Shown here one piece after another: positions 43,887 through 53,225 of a stretch of DNA of 64,000 bases. Under the pieces are notes generated by a model. The model saw only the letters and a list, made by a program, of their open reading frames with translations, was not told the DNA's origin and searched no databases. Position 1 is the stretch's first letter. Every line of letters begins with the position of its first letter. The DNA comes from Yoonia sp. SS1-5 (GTDB lineage Bacteria; Pseudomonadota; Alphaproteobacteria; Rhodobacterales; Rhodobacteraceae), in the NCBI RefSeq assembly GCF_038443705.2, contig NZ_CP151767.2, positions 434,001-498,000 on the forward strand, given 5' to 3'. Made by a program: the position numbers and the translations under genes.

Positions 43887-44220
43887 CGTGGTATTTCCCG
43901 ATCAGAGTAACGTTAAGAACGGGCAGGGCCCCAATAACCTGCATAGTCCGGGTTGGTTGATGTTTGCAATGCACCTTATCCGACTGCCGGGCACGGTCTG
44001 CGGAAAATCAACTGCGTCGCGTTCAACATCGTCGCAATACATCACCAGCCTATCCTCTGTCTGCAACGCCTCGGGTCCTCCGACGACGTAGTGCGCGTGG
44101 CTATCACCGCAACCCCAGCCCAGGGGCTGGACCCACTTGCCCACCCGGGTGTTCGCGACATTCCGGCATTTCCGTTCAGCGCTGCCTTTGAGACGCTGGA
44201 CGTGCAAACAGCCGCTTGAG
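43887..44220. other. Non-coding stretch before the IS fossil
   Basis: About 330 bases without a supportable gene. Open frames on both strands lack good starts and family likeness. It probably holds the promoter of the minus-strand antiporter operon near 43890-43950 and decayed sequence next to the transposase fossil. Confidence 0.4.
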
Positions 44221-44384
44221 GGTAAGCCCCAGCAGAACGCCTATGTCGACAGCTACGAGAGCATTGTCAGGACCGAATGCCTCGGAAGGTATCTTTTGAA
44301 ATCATCGAAAACGTCCAAGAACACTCCGCGCGCTGGCTCTGGTCATACAACAATGAACGACCAGATATGGCGATCAGAGAATGA
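44221..44384 (+). pseudogene. IS3-family transposase OrfB C-terminal fossil, frameshifted
   Basis: Frame 1 reads GKPQQNAYVDSYESIVRTEC at 44221-44280, the familiar OrfB ending segment GKPxQNAxxESxxxxxRxE. Near 44285-44295 the match moves to another frame that reads FEIIENVQEH and then ARWLWSYNNERPDMAIRE up to the TGA at 44382. The earlier DDE parts and the ends of the element are gone, so it is a decayed fragment. It lies about 340 bases upstream of the DUF4132 operon and marks past insertion activity there. Confidence 0.8.
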
Positions 44385-44728
44385 CCCCAATACAGAAATT
44401 GAAAGCCGCTTTCTTAGATCGTCAAAGATAACGCCTTGGTTCAAAGCCTGTGACTGTATGGCGGGGGTCGCAATGTCTCTACACATCTTGTTGCGTTTTG
44501 TCCGGGCGGTTGAGGGTTTGAGCGTTTGGCCGGTTCCGCCAATTCGCTGGCATAAAAAAGCCCGTGGCGCGTCTGAAGCGATAACACATTCAGCTAATGC
44601 AGCCTGTGGTGAGGCAATCTTCGCTATACTTCGGCTGGAATTGCCCTTCTGGTTGTGCTTTCCCTAATTCTGCCAAAGTTTACGTGAAGCTGCGCGTGTT
44701 GAATGCAAATGTTTGAAGGATAAAGACT
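44385..44728. other. Leader region before the DUF4132 operon
   Basis: About 340 bases. No gene is supported. It must hold the promoter for the operon at 44729; no clear sigma-70 pair was found by eye. AAGGA at 44716-44720 serves as ribosome binding site. A frame to 44667 continues from the transposase fossil but has no family likeness after it. Confidence 0.4.
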
Positions 44729-47700
44729 TTGCTGAGTCATATTCTAAAGAAGTTTCTTGGCGCTGCGAATAATCCTGCCGGTAGCACCGCCCCCCAGCCA
44801 GTCGCGGCTGCTGCCGATCCATATGTATATCTTGATGACATACAGCCCGGGCCGACATACCGCGCCCAAACATATCTGGCAACGGGCGAGGATCGTCAGG
44901 TGCTGGTTGATCTGCGTGCAAAAGTCGGCGCTAACCGAAACTACACCCCCGGTCGCACGCACCCGCAGGCCGTGACGGCGACAAACGCGCTGGCCTATGA
45001 TCTTGGTGGTCAGCCAGAGGCCCTGGCGCGCTATGCTGAGTTGCGTCACGCGATGGGGTGGGGCTTTAGCCTTACCACACGCAAGGATAGCAAACATCTG
45101 GACGCCATTCCCGACGCGGTCCGTGTCCTCTTGTCGGCCTATGGAAACCGGCATGGTATATCTGCGCAGATGCCCACCACATGGGATGATCTGCGCGCCG
45201 CTGTGAAGATCTTGGGCGGGCATGACGTGGATATCGTTCTCTATTGTCTGCCGGTTGAGCGCTATTCCAAGCGTTCGATTAGTCTCGATCCGACGCTTGG
45301 CACTTTGGCGACCCAGTTTGATGCTGTGACTTATATCGCCGCGCTCGAGCGTCAGGACGCCAAGGTTCGTGCCACGGTTCTGGAGCGTTGGGCGATATCG
45401 CCGATCACCAAGGCGCCGGATTTTCTGCCGTTTTTGATGAAGCAGGGTCATGAAAGCACCATCACGTTGCGCAAGAACGCGGCGGCCCTGTTGCCTTTAC
45501 ATGATCCTGCGGCCGTGACTGCGTTAGCGCAGGAGATGCTGGCCGCAAAAAAGGCGACCGCACGATTGTTCGCTGTTGAGGCTCTTGGTGCGGTTGGCAG
45601 TCCTGCGGCTTTGAAGGCATTGGATGCGCATAAACAGGTCGAAAAATCGCAGTCTGTTTTTACGTCGCTGGAGCTTTCGGTTGGTGTTTCCAAGGCAGAG
45701 GCGCCGGTACCTGCTGTTGAAAGCGGCTATATTGACGCCAGCGGTGCGCATGTTCAGCTGCCGCCTGACGTGGCGCTTGTTGATGATGGCAGCAGCCCGC
45801 TGGATAACAGCTTTGCCGCAAGGTTCGACGCTTTGGAGGCCAAGATCCGCAAGGATGTCGAAGCCAGATATGCCACAAGCATCGCCTATTGGGAAAAGAA
45901 GGGTAAGACATATAACAAGCCACAAAAGGGTATCGTGGAACCACTCGGACCCGGTTGGATGGCTGTGCTAAACGCCCCGGTTCCTGCTGATCCGGCGGAA
46001 CGAACGATCTACCCGCCCAGGGTGCCCTATCGCTACAGTGACATGGTGAACCCGATCATTGAGGCGACACTTGACCAGATCCCATTGCGTCGTGTGATTG
46101 ATCTGGCCTTCCAAAATGGGCGCAGCCTATCAGCGGTGTTGGAATGCCGAAGTGATCCGTTTTGCAACTACGTCCAAGACGCAATTTCTGGTGGCCGGGT
46201 CAGTCTTGCGCAGGTTGCCAAGATCGCGAAGGAAGACGGGGCAGGGTACATCAAGCATGTTATCGCGAACGCAAGAGGGCACTATGGTACGCGCAGCATC
46301 ATCCCCGGTACGTGGCAGATTGCGGCAAGCCATCTGCCGTTAGTGATTGGTGCGCTGCCGCCGCGCGGCACTGATTTGAGGACCGCGCAGCGCGCGCTCG
46401 CGATCATTGCGGACTTTCCCAGCCTGCCCGCCGATCTGGTCCAGCCACTGCTTTTTGTGGCCATAGACGATCGGGCCCGTTTGCGTGATCCGGCGCAAAA
46501 GCTGCTGACGGACGTCCCCGGTATTGATGATCAGTTGATCATGATCCTTGCCGATAAACGGCAGGCCGTGCGTGCCAATGCAGCGCGCTTCCTTGCGGAT
46601 CGTGGTGCAACAGCGGCTTTGCCTGCTTTGGTGAAGCGTTTGAAGGGCGAAAAATCGGAACTTGCCCGTGCTGATCTGATTTCCGCCGTCGCCCGGTTGG
46701 GCGGTGACGCTGCGCTTTATCTGGGCCGTGATGCGCTGATGAAAGAGGCGAAGACCTTTGTCGGCAAGCTGCCCGATGCAAAGCTTTCCTGGTTGGACCA
46801 GTCCACCGCACCGCGCCTGCAATGGGCAGACGGGTCTGCGGCTGATCCTGTTATTCTGGATGCATGGTTGCGTCTGGCGCTGAAGCTGAAGTCGCCGCTC
46901 GGATCGCCGCTTTTCGGGTTGTATCTTGATCAGATGACACCGGACAGCGTGGCGGCTGTGTCCGATTGGGTTCTGAGCAGCTGGATCAGCTATGATATCG
47001 ACCGGCCAATCGGGCCAGAGGCGCGCGCGACGGCAGAGGCGCGCGCAAAACGCGATGTGGCATCGAAAAGCAGCTGGATGGCTTATGTTGGTTACTCGGT
47101 GGAAGAAATCACCGAGATTTACCTGCGCAACATGGCGTCGAGCTATCCCAATTCAGGTGCTGACAGCAAAGGTATCCTTGCGCTGACGCATCGTGCCACG
47201 CCGTCCACGGCAGGTCCGATGATTGCCCGCTATCTGAAACAGCACGGCAAACGGGTGTCGCAGGCTAAAGCGCTCGTCGAGACGCTTTATGGCATGGGCA
47301 CGCAGGATGCCGTGCAGGTGCTGGTAGCGACCGCTACCCGGTTCAAGCAACGCACGGTGCGCGAGCTTGCCGAAAAGCTGGTGGTTGAACTGGCCGAGGA
47401 ACGTGGCTGGACGCAGGATGAACTGGCGGACCGTTCGGTGCCGACAGGCGGGTTTGAGGATGATGGCACCATGCTGTTGGAGGTGGGCGAAGAGGCCAAG
47501 CCATATGTTGCGCGCTTGGCCAGTGACTTGAGCGTGAAGCTGCTTAATCCGCAGGGCAAGGAAGTGAAAACCATTCCTGCGGGCAAGGATTCCAATACCA
47601 AGGAGGCCAAATCGCTGCTGAGTGCCGCGAAGAAGACCATCAAGACCGCACAAACCCAACAACAGGCCCGGCTTTATGACGCCATGGTCAGCAGTCGTGT

Positions 47701-48391
47701 CTGGGATCGCCAGACCTGGCAAGATGATCTGACCCATCACCCGATCATGCAGCGGTTGATTGCCCGCGTGATCTGGCGTGGGTTGGACGACAAAGGCGAA
47801 CTGATCACCGGATTGCGCCTAACCCCCGAGGGCGAGATACTGGATGCTGCGGGTGATGATGTGGACATGACGGCGATTGCCAAGATTGATGTGGCGCATA
47901 CGGCAAACTTGCCAGAGCAAGACCGGCAGGCGTGGCGCGATCACCTCACTGATTTTGAGGTCAAACCCCTCTTTGCCCAAGTGTCGCGTCCGGTGCGTGG
48001 TCTGACCGATCCGCAAAAGAACGACACGCGCTTGACTGACCGTGAGGGCTGGATGATGACCACTTTCAAACTGCGCACGGCGGCCAAGAAGGCCGGCTAT
48101 GATCGCGCGCCAATTGGGGATGGTGGTGGGTTTGATGCCTACCGTAAGGAATTCCGCGGTAGCCAGATTTGGGCAGATTTGTATTTCACTGGTAGCTACG
48201 TATCAGAAGACGACATTCCGGCGGCGATCAAACACATGCAGTTTACCCGGATGAATGACGGCGGCGGAGCGCGCGCATTGACGCTGTCCAAGGTGCCACC
48301 TCTTTTGCTGTCTGAGGTCTGGAACGACCTGCATGAGATCGCGAAGTCCGGTGCCTTTGATGCGGATTGGGAAAGCAAGGGACTGTACTAG
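44729..48391 (+). CDS. Giant DUF4132 protein (YehI/MolR-like), copy 1
   Basis: A 1220-residue soluble protein. The N-terminal and central parts contain HEAT-like helical repeats (about 215-310 and 570-680); the C-terminal 900-1150 region is DUF4132, with the pattern 'TQQQARLYDAMVSSRVW', then HPIMQRLIARVIW and 'DFEVKPLFAQVSR'. The start is TTG with AAGGA eight bases upstream. E. coli YehI is about 1210 residues and is uncharacterised. First gene of a six-gene operon with a MoxR ATPase, DUF5682, VWA and SWIM proteins; it may be a scaffold or client of the ATPase. Function unknown. Confidence 0.85.
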   Translation: MLSHILKKFLGAANNPAGSTAPQPVAAAADPYVYLDDIQPGPTYRAQTYLATGEDRQVLVDLRAKVGANRNYTPGRTHPQAVTATNALAYDLGGQPEALARYAELRHAMGWGFSLTTRKDSKHLDAIPDAVRVLLSAYGNRHGISAQMPTTWDDLRAAVKILGGHDVDIVLYCLPVERYSKRSISLDPTLGTLATQFDAVTYIAALERQDAKVRATVLERWAISPITKAPDFLPFLMKQGHESTITLRKNAAALLPLHDPAAVTALAQEMLAAKKATARLFAVEALGAVGSPAALKALDAHKQVEKSQSVFTSLELSVGVSKAEAPVPAVESGYIDASGAHVQLPPDVALVDDGSSPLDNSFAARFDALEAKIRKDVEARYATSIAYWEKKGKTYNKPQKGIVEPLGPGWMAVLNAPVPADPAERTIYPPRVPYRYSDMVNPIIEATLDQIPLRRVIDLAFQNGRSLSAVLECRSDPFCNYVQDAISGGRVSLAQVAKIAKEDGAGYIKHVIANARGHYGTRSIIPGTWQIAASHLPLVIGALPPRGTDLRTAQRALAIIADFPSLPADLVQPLLFVAIDDRARLRDPAQKLLTDVPGIDDQLIMILADKRQAVRANAARFLADRGATAALPALVKRLKGEKSELARADLISAVARLGGDAALYLGRDALMKEAKTFVGKLPDAKLSWLDQSTAPRLQWADGSAADPVILDAWLRLALKLKSPLGSPLFGLYLDQMTPDSVAAVSDWVLSSWISYDIDRPIGPEARATAEARAKRDVASKSSWMAYVGYSVEEITEIYLRNMASSYPNSGADSKGILALTHRATPSTAGPMIARYLKQHGKRVSQAKALVETLYGMGTQDAVQVLVATATRFKQRTVRELAEKLVVELAEERGWTQDELADRSVPTGGFEDDGTMLLEVGEEAKPYVARLASDLSVKLLNPQGKEVKTIPAGKDSNTKEAKSLLSAAKKTIKTAQTQQQARLYDAMVSSRVWDRQTWQDDLTHHPIMQRLIARVIWRGLDDKGELITGLRLTPEGEILDAAGDDVDMTAIAKIDVAHTANLPEQDRQAWRDHLTDFEVKPLFAQVSRPVRGLTDPQKNDTRLTDREGWMMTTFKLRTAAKKAGYDRAPIGDGGGFDAYRKEFRGSQIWADLYFTGSYVSEDDIPAAIKHMQFTRMNDGGGARALTLSKVPPLLLSEVWNDLHEIAKSGAFDADWESKGLY

Positions 48392-48426
48392 ATGTGCAAC
48401 CTCGCAAAAGAAAAACTGGGTTTGAA

Positions 48427-51400
48427 ATGAAATCATTGTTCAGCAAGCTTAATCCTTTCGGGGACGCGACAACCAAACTGATCACCCATGATCTGAGCCG
48501 TCTCAATGGGATTCAGCAGGGTCTTGGTGACAAGACGGTCAAATATGTGCTGACAGGTGAGCCGGAAACGGTGCTTTCGACATTGTCGCAGGCGGTTGGC
48601 GGTGAACTGCTGCAGGTGGGCGTGTCCTATGTCCACTATAGCAAAACCGAGGATTGTCATCTGCGACGCCAGCTCTTGTTGCTGGATATGCAGCCCTTTG
48701 ATGGGGAACTACTGGTGCGCTATGCGCAGGTGCTGGCGGCCTCTTCGGGGTCGCGGTCTGACAGATGGCTTGGGTCTGATAAAATCCCGGCCCCTCTGCG
48801 CGTGTATTTCACCGAAGTTGCGATAGCGGCCTGCGATCCACAACAGCGCTGGTCGAGCAAAGTGCGTGACACGCCACCCAAGGGTCTGACGAAGGATCAT
48901 CTGGTGCCGATGGCGCAGGCGTTTGGTGGGACGGTGCCGCAGTTGTTCGAAGTGCTGTTTTGGGAAAACAATGAATATGGCACCCAAAGCATCAAGCCTT
49001 ATCGTGAACTAACCGACATACGTGCCTTGGTCCTGGCCCATACCGATGACGCGCTGAAAGGCGTCGCCAAAGTCCCCGCCCAAGGCCGTGAGGCGTTTGT
49101 CAAAGCGCTGCATGCGTGGAAGCTGGCTGATCAGCAACCATTCCTCGACTTTGTTCTGGCCGCTGCGGGCGATGCTTCGAAATCTGTGCGCGGGGCAGCT
49201 GTATCGGTTCTGCGTAATGTGTCTGCCAATATCATCGAGCCGCTGGCGGCTGCCCAGCTGTCCAAAGGCACGGTGGGCGTGCGGGCCGGGATGGTTGAAA
49301 TTCTGGCCGGTTTGGGGACCACATCAGCGCAAGAAACCCTGCGCGCCCATCTGAAAACCGAAAAGACCGCACGGATTGTCGCCGCGATTGAGAACACGTT
49401 CTCGGCCGGTGAGATCACCGGGGATGGCGCGCAGACAGCTGACGATGCGACGGGCTATACCGCGATTGACGGCAGTCGGGTTGAGATCCCGCCTTTGATG
49501 CCGTTGCAGGATGGCCCCGGGGTTCAGCTGACTGCAGAGGATCGCAAGCAGCTGAAAGAAGCGATCGCTGCCCAGAATGAGAAGACGAAAGCGCATAACG
49601 CGAAATATCCAAAGGGCTATCAGGCCCCGATCCTTGGCGCGAAGTTCATTGGTCATCTAGAGGCCCATTTGGCCGACACGCTTCAGGATGACGGGGCCCG
49701 GCAAATGGTTCGCCAATTCTTGATGCGTAACCCCGGTGGCTGGACCGCGCAGGTGCTTGACCGGATGTCCGAGAACGACGCGATGGGCCTTGCGTTTCGG
49801 TCCATCCATCATCTGCCGGCCTGGATCAGCGCCTACCGCCACGGCCCGTTCGAGGATTATTTTCACAAATACCTTGCGTCCGACCGTGCCGATCTGCGGG
49901 CGATGGATGCGCTATGGCAAGAGATGGGCTTGCAAATCACCGTGGGCGGTTGGCACGATCGCAAAGCGCGCAAGGTGATCAAGGGTGATCTGTTGCGCCA
50001 GATGATGCCGGAGTATGCCAGCCTTGCCTATGATGCGCCTGACATGATCGGCGATGCGGCGCTCTGGCCTTATGTCGCCGATAATTTTGACGTGATGGAT
50101 CACGCGATGGGCGTGTCGTCCAACACCGAGGTGAAGTTAAGCCAGACGATGGCGATCCGGTTCCTGGCTGCGTTGCCCAAGACACCGATGCGGTATTTTG
50201 TGCCTCTGCTGGAAATCGCGACCGGCGAGCGTAAGACCGGCAAGGCCGAGGCGCGTGCGCTGCTGGCCGATATTCCGCAGGTCACTGACCGTCTGATCAC
50301 CCTGCTGAAAGACAGCCGCCAGGTGATCCGCAAGGGTGCTGCCGAATGGCTGGGCGCACGTGGGAATACCGAGGCGATCCCGGCCCTGAAGGCGCAATTG
50401 AAAAAGGACAAAAGCGAGCTTGCCAAGGCCGCGATCCTGACGGCGCTTGAGGCCTTGGGTGAGCCGCTGGATAGCTATGTCGGCCCCACGGCCCTGATCC
50501 GCGAGGCCGAGCTGGGCTTGAAAAAGGCCAAGTTTGACAAGCTGGATTGGCTGAACCGTGATCACATGCCGCCTGCCAAGTTCAAGTCGGGCAAGGCGGT
50601 CCCAACTGACGTGCTGTCATGGTGGATATTTCTGGCTTTCAAGCTGAAACAACCAGGCGGCAATGCGCTGTTTGAGATTTATCTTGATCAGTTGGCCCCG
50701 GATAGTGCGGCCAGTTTTTCGCAGTGGATCTTTGACAGCTGGATCACCTACGACACTGTTGTGCCTTCGGATGAAGAGGCGATTGCCTATGCCGACACAC
50801 ACGTCGCCCAACGACAGCAGGCCTATAAACGCTGGTATCCCGACATGACCCGCGACCAGATTTATGCCCAGCTGAAACGCGAGGTGAAGTCGCAGTATCA
50901 AAACACGGGCGCCGCAACCAAAGGTATCCTTGCGCTGGCTTCACGTGTGCCGCCGCAGATCGCCGCCGACAAGGTTCGCGCCTATCTGCGCAATCATGGA
51001 TCCCGGACATCGCAGGCGTCATCCTTGCTTGAGGTGCTTGCCCATAAGGGTGATCCGGTGTCCTTGCAGGTTGTGATTGCGGCTGCGACCCGGCTTAAGC
51101 AAAAGGGCGTGCAGAACTTTGCGGGCGAGCTGGTTCAGCAGGTGGCCGATCTGATGAACTGGTCCCTGGACGAACTGGCGGACCGGACGATCCCTGCTGC
51201 TGGCATGAATGATGACGGCTACGTTGATCTGCCTTGCGGGGTTGATGAGAAACCCTATCGCGCCACATTGGGTGATGATCTGACTTTTGTGCTAACCAAT
51301 CCGGACGGCAAGGTGGTCAAGGCGCTCTCGTCTGGGACCGATGAGGCGACGAAGGCGTCGAAAAAGCAACTCAGCGCTTCCAAGAAAGAGCTAAAACAAG

Positions 51401-52140
51401 TGATCACCATGCAGACAGCGCGGCTTTACGAGGCGCTGTGTGGTGAACGCGTCTGGCCGCTGGCGGACTGGCAGCGTGACCTGGCGGATCATCCGATCAT
51501 GCGCCGTTTGCTGGCGCGTCTGGTCTGGCAGGGGTTGGATGCAGATGGCAAGGTCATGGGCGATTTCCGCCCCACGATTGAGGGTGAGTTTACCGATGCG
51601 CATGATGAAGAGGTCGACATCAGCGCCTTTGCCGGTATCCGACTGGCCCATGGCGCGACCCTTTCGGGCGCCGCCGCGGACGCTTGGGCGGTGCATCTGA
51701 AGGACTATGAGGTCAAACCATTGTTTGCCCAATTCGGGCGCAGCCTGATCCGGTTGCCGGATGATCAAAAGGACGCGGTTGAAATCGTGGATCGCAAGGG
51801 CTGGGTGACCGAAACCTTTGCCCTGCGCGGTGTTGCGACCAAGCTGGGCTATGAACGGGGTCAGGCCGAGGATGGCGGGTGGTTCTACAACTATTACAAG
51901 TCATTCAAAGGCGTCGGTCTTAAGGCGTCAATCGCGTTTACGGGGAATTACCTTCCCGAAGAAAACCGCAATGCCGCCCTGATATCGCTGAGCTTTGAAA
52001 AGGCCCAGGGACGGTTTGGGCAAACGGTGAAACTGTCAGATGTGCCGCCTGTCTTGCTGTCTGAATGCTGGAACGACTTTCACGCAATGGCTGCCAAGGC
52101 CAGCTATGATCCTGATTGGGAAAAGAACGTACAATGGTAG
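48427..52140 (+). CDS. Giant DUF4132 protein (YehI/MolR-like), copy 2
   Basis: A 1237-residue paralogue of the preceding protein. Shared landmarks include 'NTGAATKGILALASRV' (near 828) with 'NSGADSKGILALTHRA' of copy 1, DELADRTIP with DELADRSVP, and the DUF4132 end YEVKPLFAQFGR. HEAT-like stretches lie near 240-320 and 605-690. ATG at 48427 is preferred over an upstream start inside copy 1. The next gene starts inside its last codons (seven-base overlap). No catalytic motif is evident. Confidence 0.85.
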   Translation: MKSLFSKLNPFGDATTKLITHDLSRLNGIQQGLGDKTVKYVLTGEPETVLSTLSQAVGGELLQVGVSYVHYSKTEDCHLRRQLLLLDMQPFDGELLVRYAQVLAASSGSRSDRWLGSDKIPAPLRVYFTEVAIAACDPQQRWSSKVRDTPPKGLTKDHLVPMAQAFGGTVPQLFEVLFWENNEYGTQSIKPYRELTDIRALVLAHTDDALKGVAKVPAQGREAFVKALHAWKLADQQPFLDFVLAAAGDASKSVRGAAVSVLRNVSANIIEPLAAAQLSKGTVGVRAGMVEILAGLGTTSAQETLRAHLKTEKTARIVAAIENTFSAGEITGDGAQTADDATGYTAIDGSRVEIPPLMPLQDGPGVQLTAEDRKQLKEAIAAQNEKTKAHNAKYPKGYQAPILGAKFIGHLEAHLADTLQDDGARQMVRQFLMRNPGGWTAQVLDRMSENDAMGLAFRSIHHLPAWISAYRHGPFEDYFHKYLASDRADLRAMDALWQEMGLQITVGGWHDRKARKVIKGDLLRQMMPEYASLAYDAPDMIGDAALWPYVADNFDVMDHAMGVSSNTEVKLSQTMAIRFLAALPKTPMRYFVPLLEIATGERKTGKAEARALLADIPQVTDRLITLLKDSRQVIRKGAAEWLGARGNTEAIPALKAQLKKDKSELAKAAILTALEALGEPLDSYVGPTALIREAELGLKKAKFDKLDWLNRDHMPPAKFKSGKAVPTDVLSWWIFLAFKLKQPGGNALFEIYLDQLAPDSAASFSQWIFDSWITYDTVVPSDEEAIAYADTHVAQRQQAYKRWYPDMTRDQIYAQLKREVKSQYQNTGAATKGILALASRVPPQIAADKVRAYLRNHGSRTSQASSLLEVLAHKGDPVSLQVVIAAATRLKQKGVQNFAGELVQQVADLMNWSLDELADRTIPAAGMNDDGYVDLPCGVDEKPYRATLGDDLTFVLTNPDGKVVKALSSGTDEATKASKKQLSASKKELKQVITMQTARLYEALCGERVWPLADWQRDLADHPIMRRLLARLVWQGLDADGKVMGDFRPTIEGEFTDAHDEEVDISAFAGIRLAHGATLSGAAADAWAVHLKDYEVKPLFAQFGRSLIRLPDDQKDAVEIVDRKGWVTETFALRGVATKLGYERGQAEDGGWFYNYYKSFKGVGLKASIAFTGNYLPEENRNAALISLSFEKAQGRFGQTVKLSDVPPVLLSECWNDFHAMAAKASYDPDWEKNVQW

Positions 52141-53225
52141 ATGAAATCCAGCGCGCACCCGCCGAGCTGCGTTATGGCGAAGAAATCGCCCGGTTGATGG
52201 CCGCCGATACGGCCCCCAAACCCAACGGCTGGCGCTTGTCCCCGCGCGCGGTACGACGGTTTATCCTGGGCGACGCGTCGCTGGATGTGCAGCAGAAATT
52301 CTTTGGAGATGATCCTTTGGTCGACCGCTGCATCGTGTCTTTGATGGGGCATCAGGGTTTGATGCTGGTGGGTGAACCCGGCACGGCGAAATCACTGTTG
52401 TCGGAATTGCTGGCGGCGGCCATCAGCGGGACATCGAAGCTGGTTGTGCAAGGATCTGCGGGGATTATCGAGGATCACCTGCGCTATGGCTGGAACTATG
52501 CGTTGTTACTGGCCGAAGGGCCGAGCGATCGTGCTTTGGTGGCATCCCCCATCCTGAGTGCGATGCGAAACGGTCAGATTGCTCGGATTGAGGAGCTGAC
52601 CCGCTGCGCGCCAGAGGTGCAGGATGCGATTATTTCGTTGATGTCCGAAAAAACGATTGCGATCCCTGAACTGGGGCCTGAGGTTGAAAGCCGGGCCATT
52701 CCGGGTTTCAACCTGATCGGCACGGCCAACCTGCGGGACCGGGGCGTGCATGATATGTCGAGCGCGTTGAAACGGCGGTTCAATTTCGAAACGGTGCAGC
52801 CCATTGCCGATGCGCAGTTTGAGAAAGAGCTGATCAGCCGGCAGGTGGCGCAGCGGATGGCCGAAAGCCCGATTGCGCCTGCGGTGCCGCATGATGTGCT
52901 TGATCTGGTGGTAGATGTGTTCCGGGATTTGCGCACCGGGACGACGGCTGATGGGGCTAGTGTCGCCATTCCCAACAGCGTGATGTCGACGGCTGAGGCT
53001 GTGAACGTGACCCATGCCGCCGTGTTGGAAGCGGCGTATCTGGATGATGGCACGCTGACAGCGGGGCATGTGGCGCGCCAGTTGGGTGGCACGGTGTTCA
53101 AGGATGATCCAGAGGACGCCCGCAAACTGCGCGCCTATGTCGATCAGATTGCAAAGCCGCGTGCGCGCGGATCCCGCGCATGGGCTGCGTTTTACAAGTC
53201 TGCCAAAGAAAGCCTGCGTGACTGA
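52134..53225 (+). CDS. MoxR-type AAA+ ATPase (YehL-like)
   Basis: A 363-residue AAA+ ATPase, close to E. coli YehL in length. Walker A is GEPGTAKS at 80-87. The Walker B position reads IARIEELTRCAPEVQ (about 149-163), with Glu-Glu instead of the usual Asp-Glu. Sensor 1 is LIGTANLRDRG and an Arg finger lies in ALKRRFNFE. MoxR ATPases work with VWA proteins to remodel or mature complexes, and a VWA gene follows two genes on. ATG overlaps the previous stop; the end overlaps the next start by eight bases. Confidence 0.88.
   Translation: MVDEIQRAPAELRYGEEIARLMAADTAPKPNGWRLSPRAVRRFILGDASLDVQQKFFGDDPLVDRCIVSLMGHQGLMLVGEPGTAKSLLSELLAAAISGTSKLVVQGSAGIIEDHLRYGWNYALLLAEGPSDRALVASPILSAMRNGQIARIEELTRCAPEVQDAIISLMSEKTIAIPELGPEVESRAIPGFNLIGTANLRDRGVHDMSSALKRRFNFETVQPIADAQFEKELISRQVAQRMAESPIAPAVPHDVLDLVVDVFRDLRTGTTADGASVAIPNSVMSTAEAVNVTHAAVLEAAYLDDGTLTAGHVARQLGGTVFKDDPEDARKLRAYVDQIAKPRARGSRAWAAFYKSAKESLRD

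Noticed and set aside
43902..44207. 101-residue frame on the minus strand
   Set aside because: No start signal, no signal peptide or domain, and it overlaps decayed sequence next to the IS fossil.
44137..44667. A 176-residue gene upstream of the DUF4132 operon
   Set aside because: Only residues 29-49 or so match anything (IS3 OrfB), and the match continues in another frame, so this is a fossil and not a gene.
53068..53217. N-terminal extension of the DUF5682 protein
   Set aside because: Lies wholly inside the MoxR gene; GTG at 53218 with stop/start overlap fits the operon pattern and the family length.
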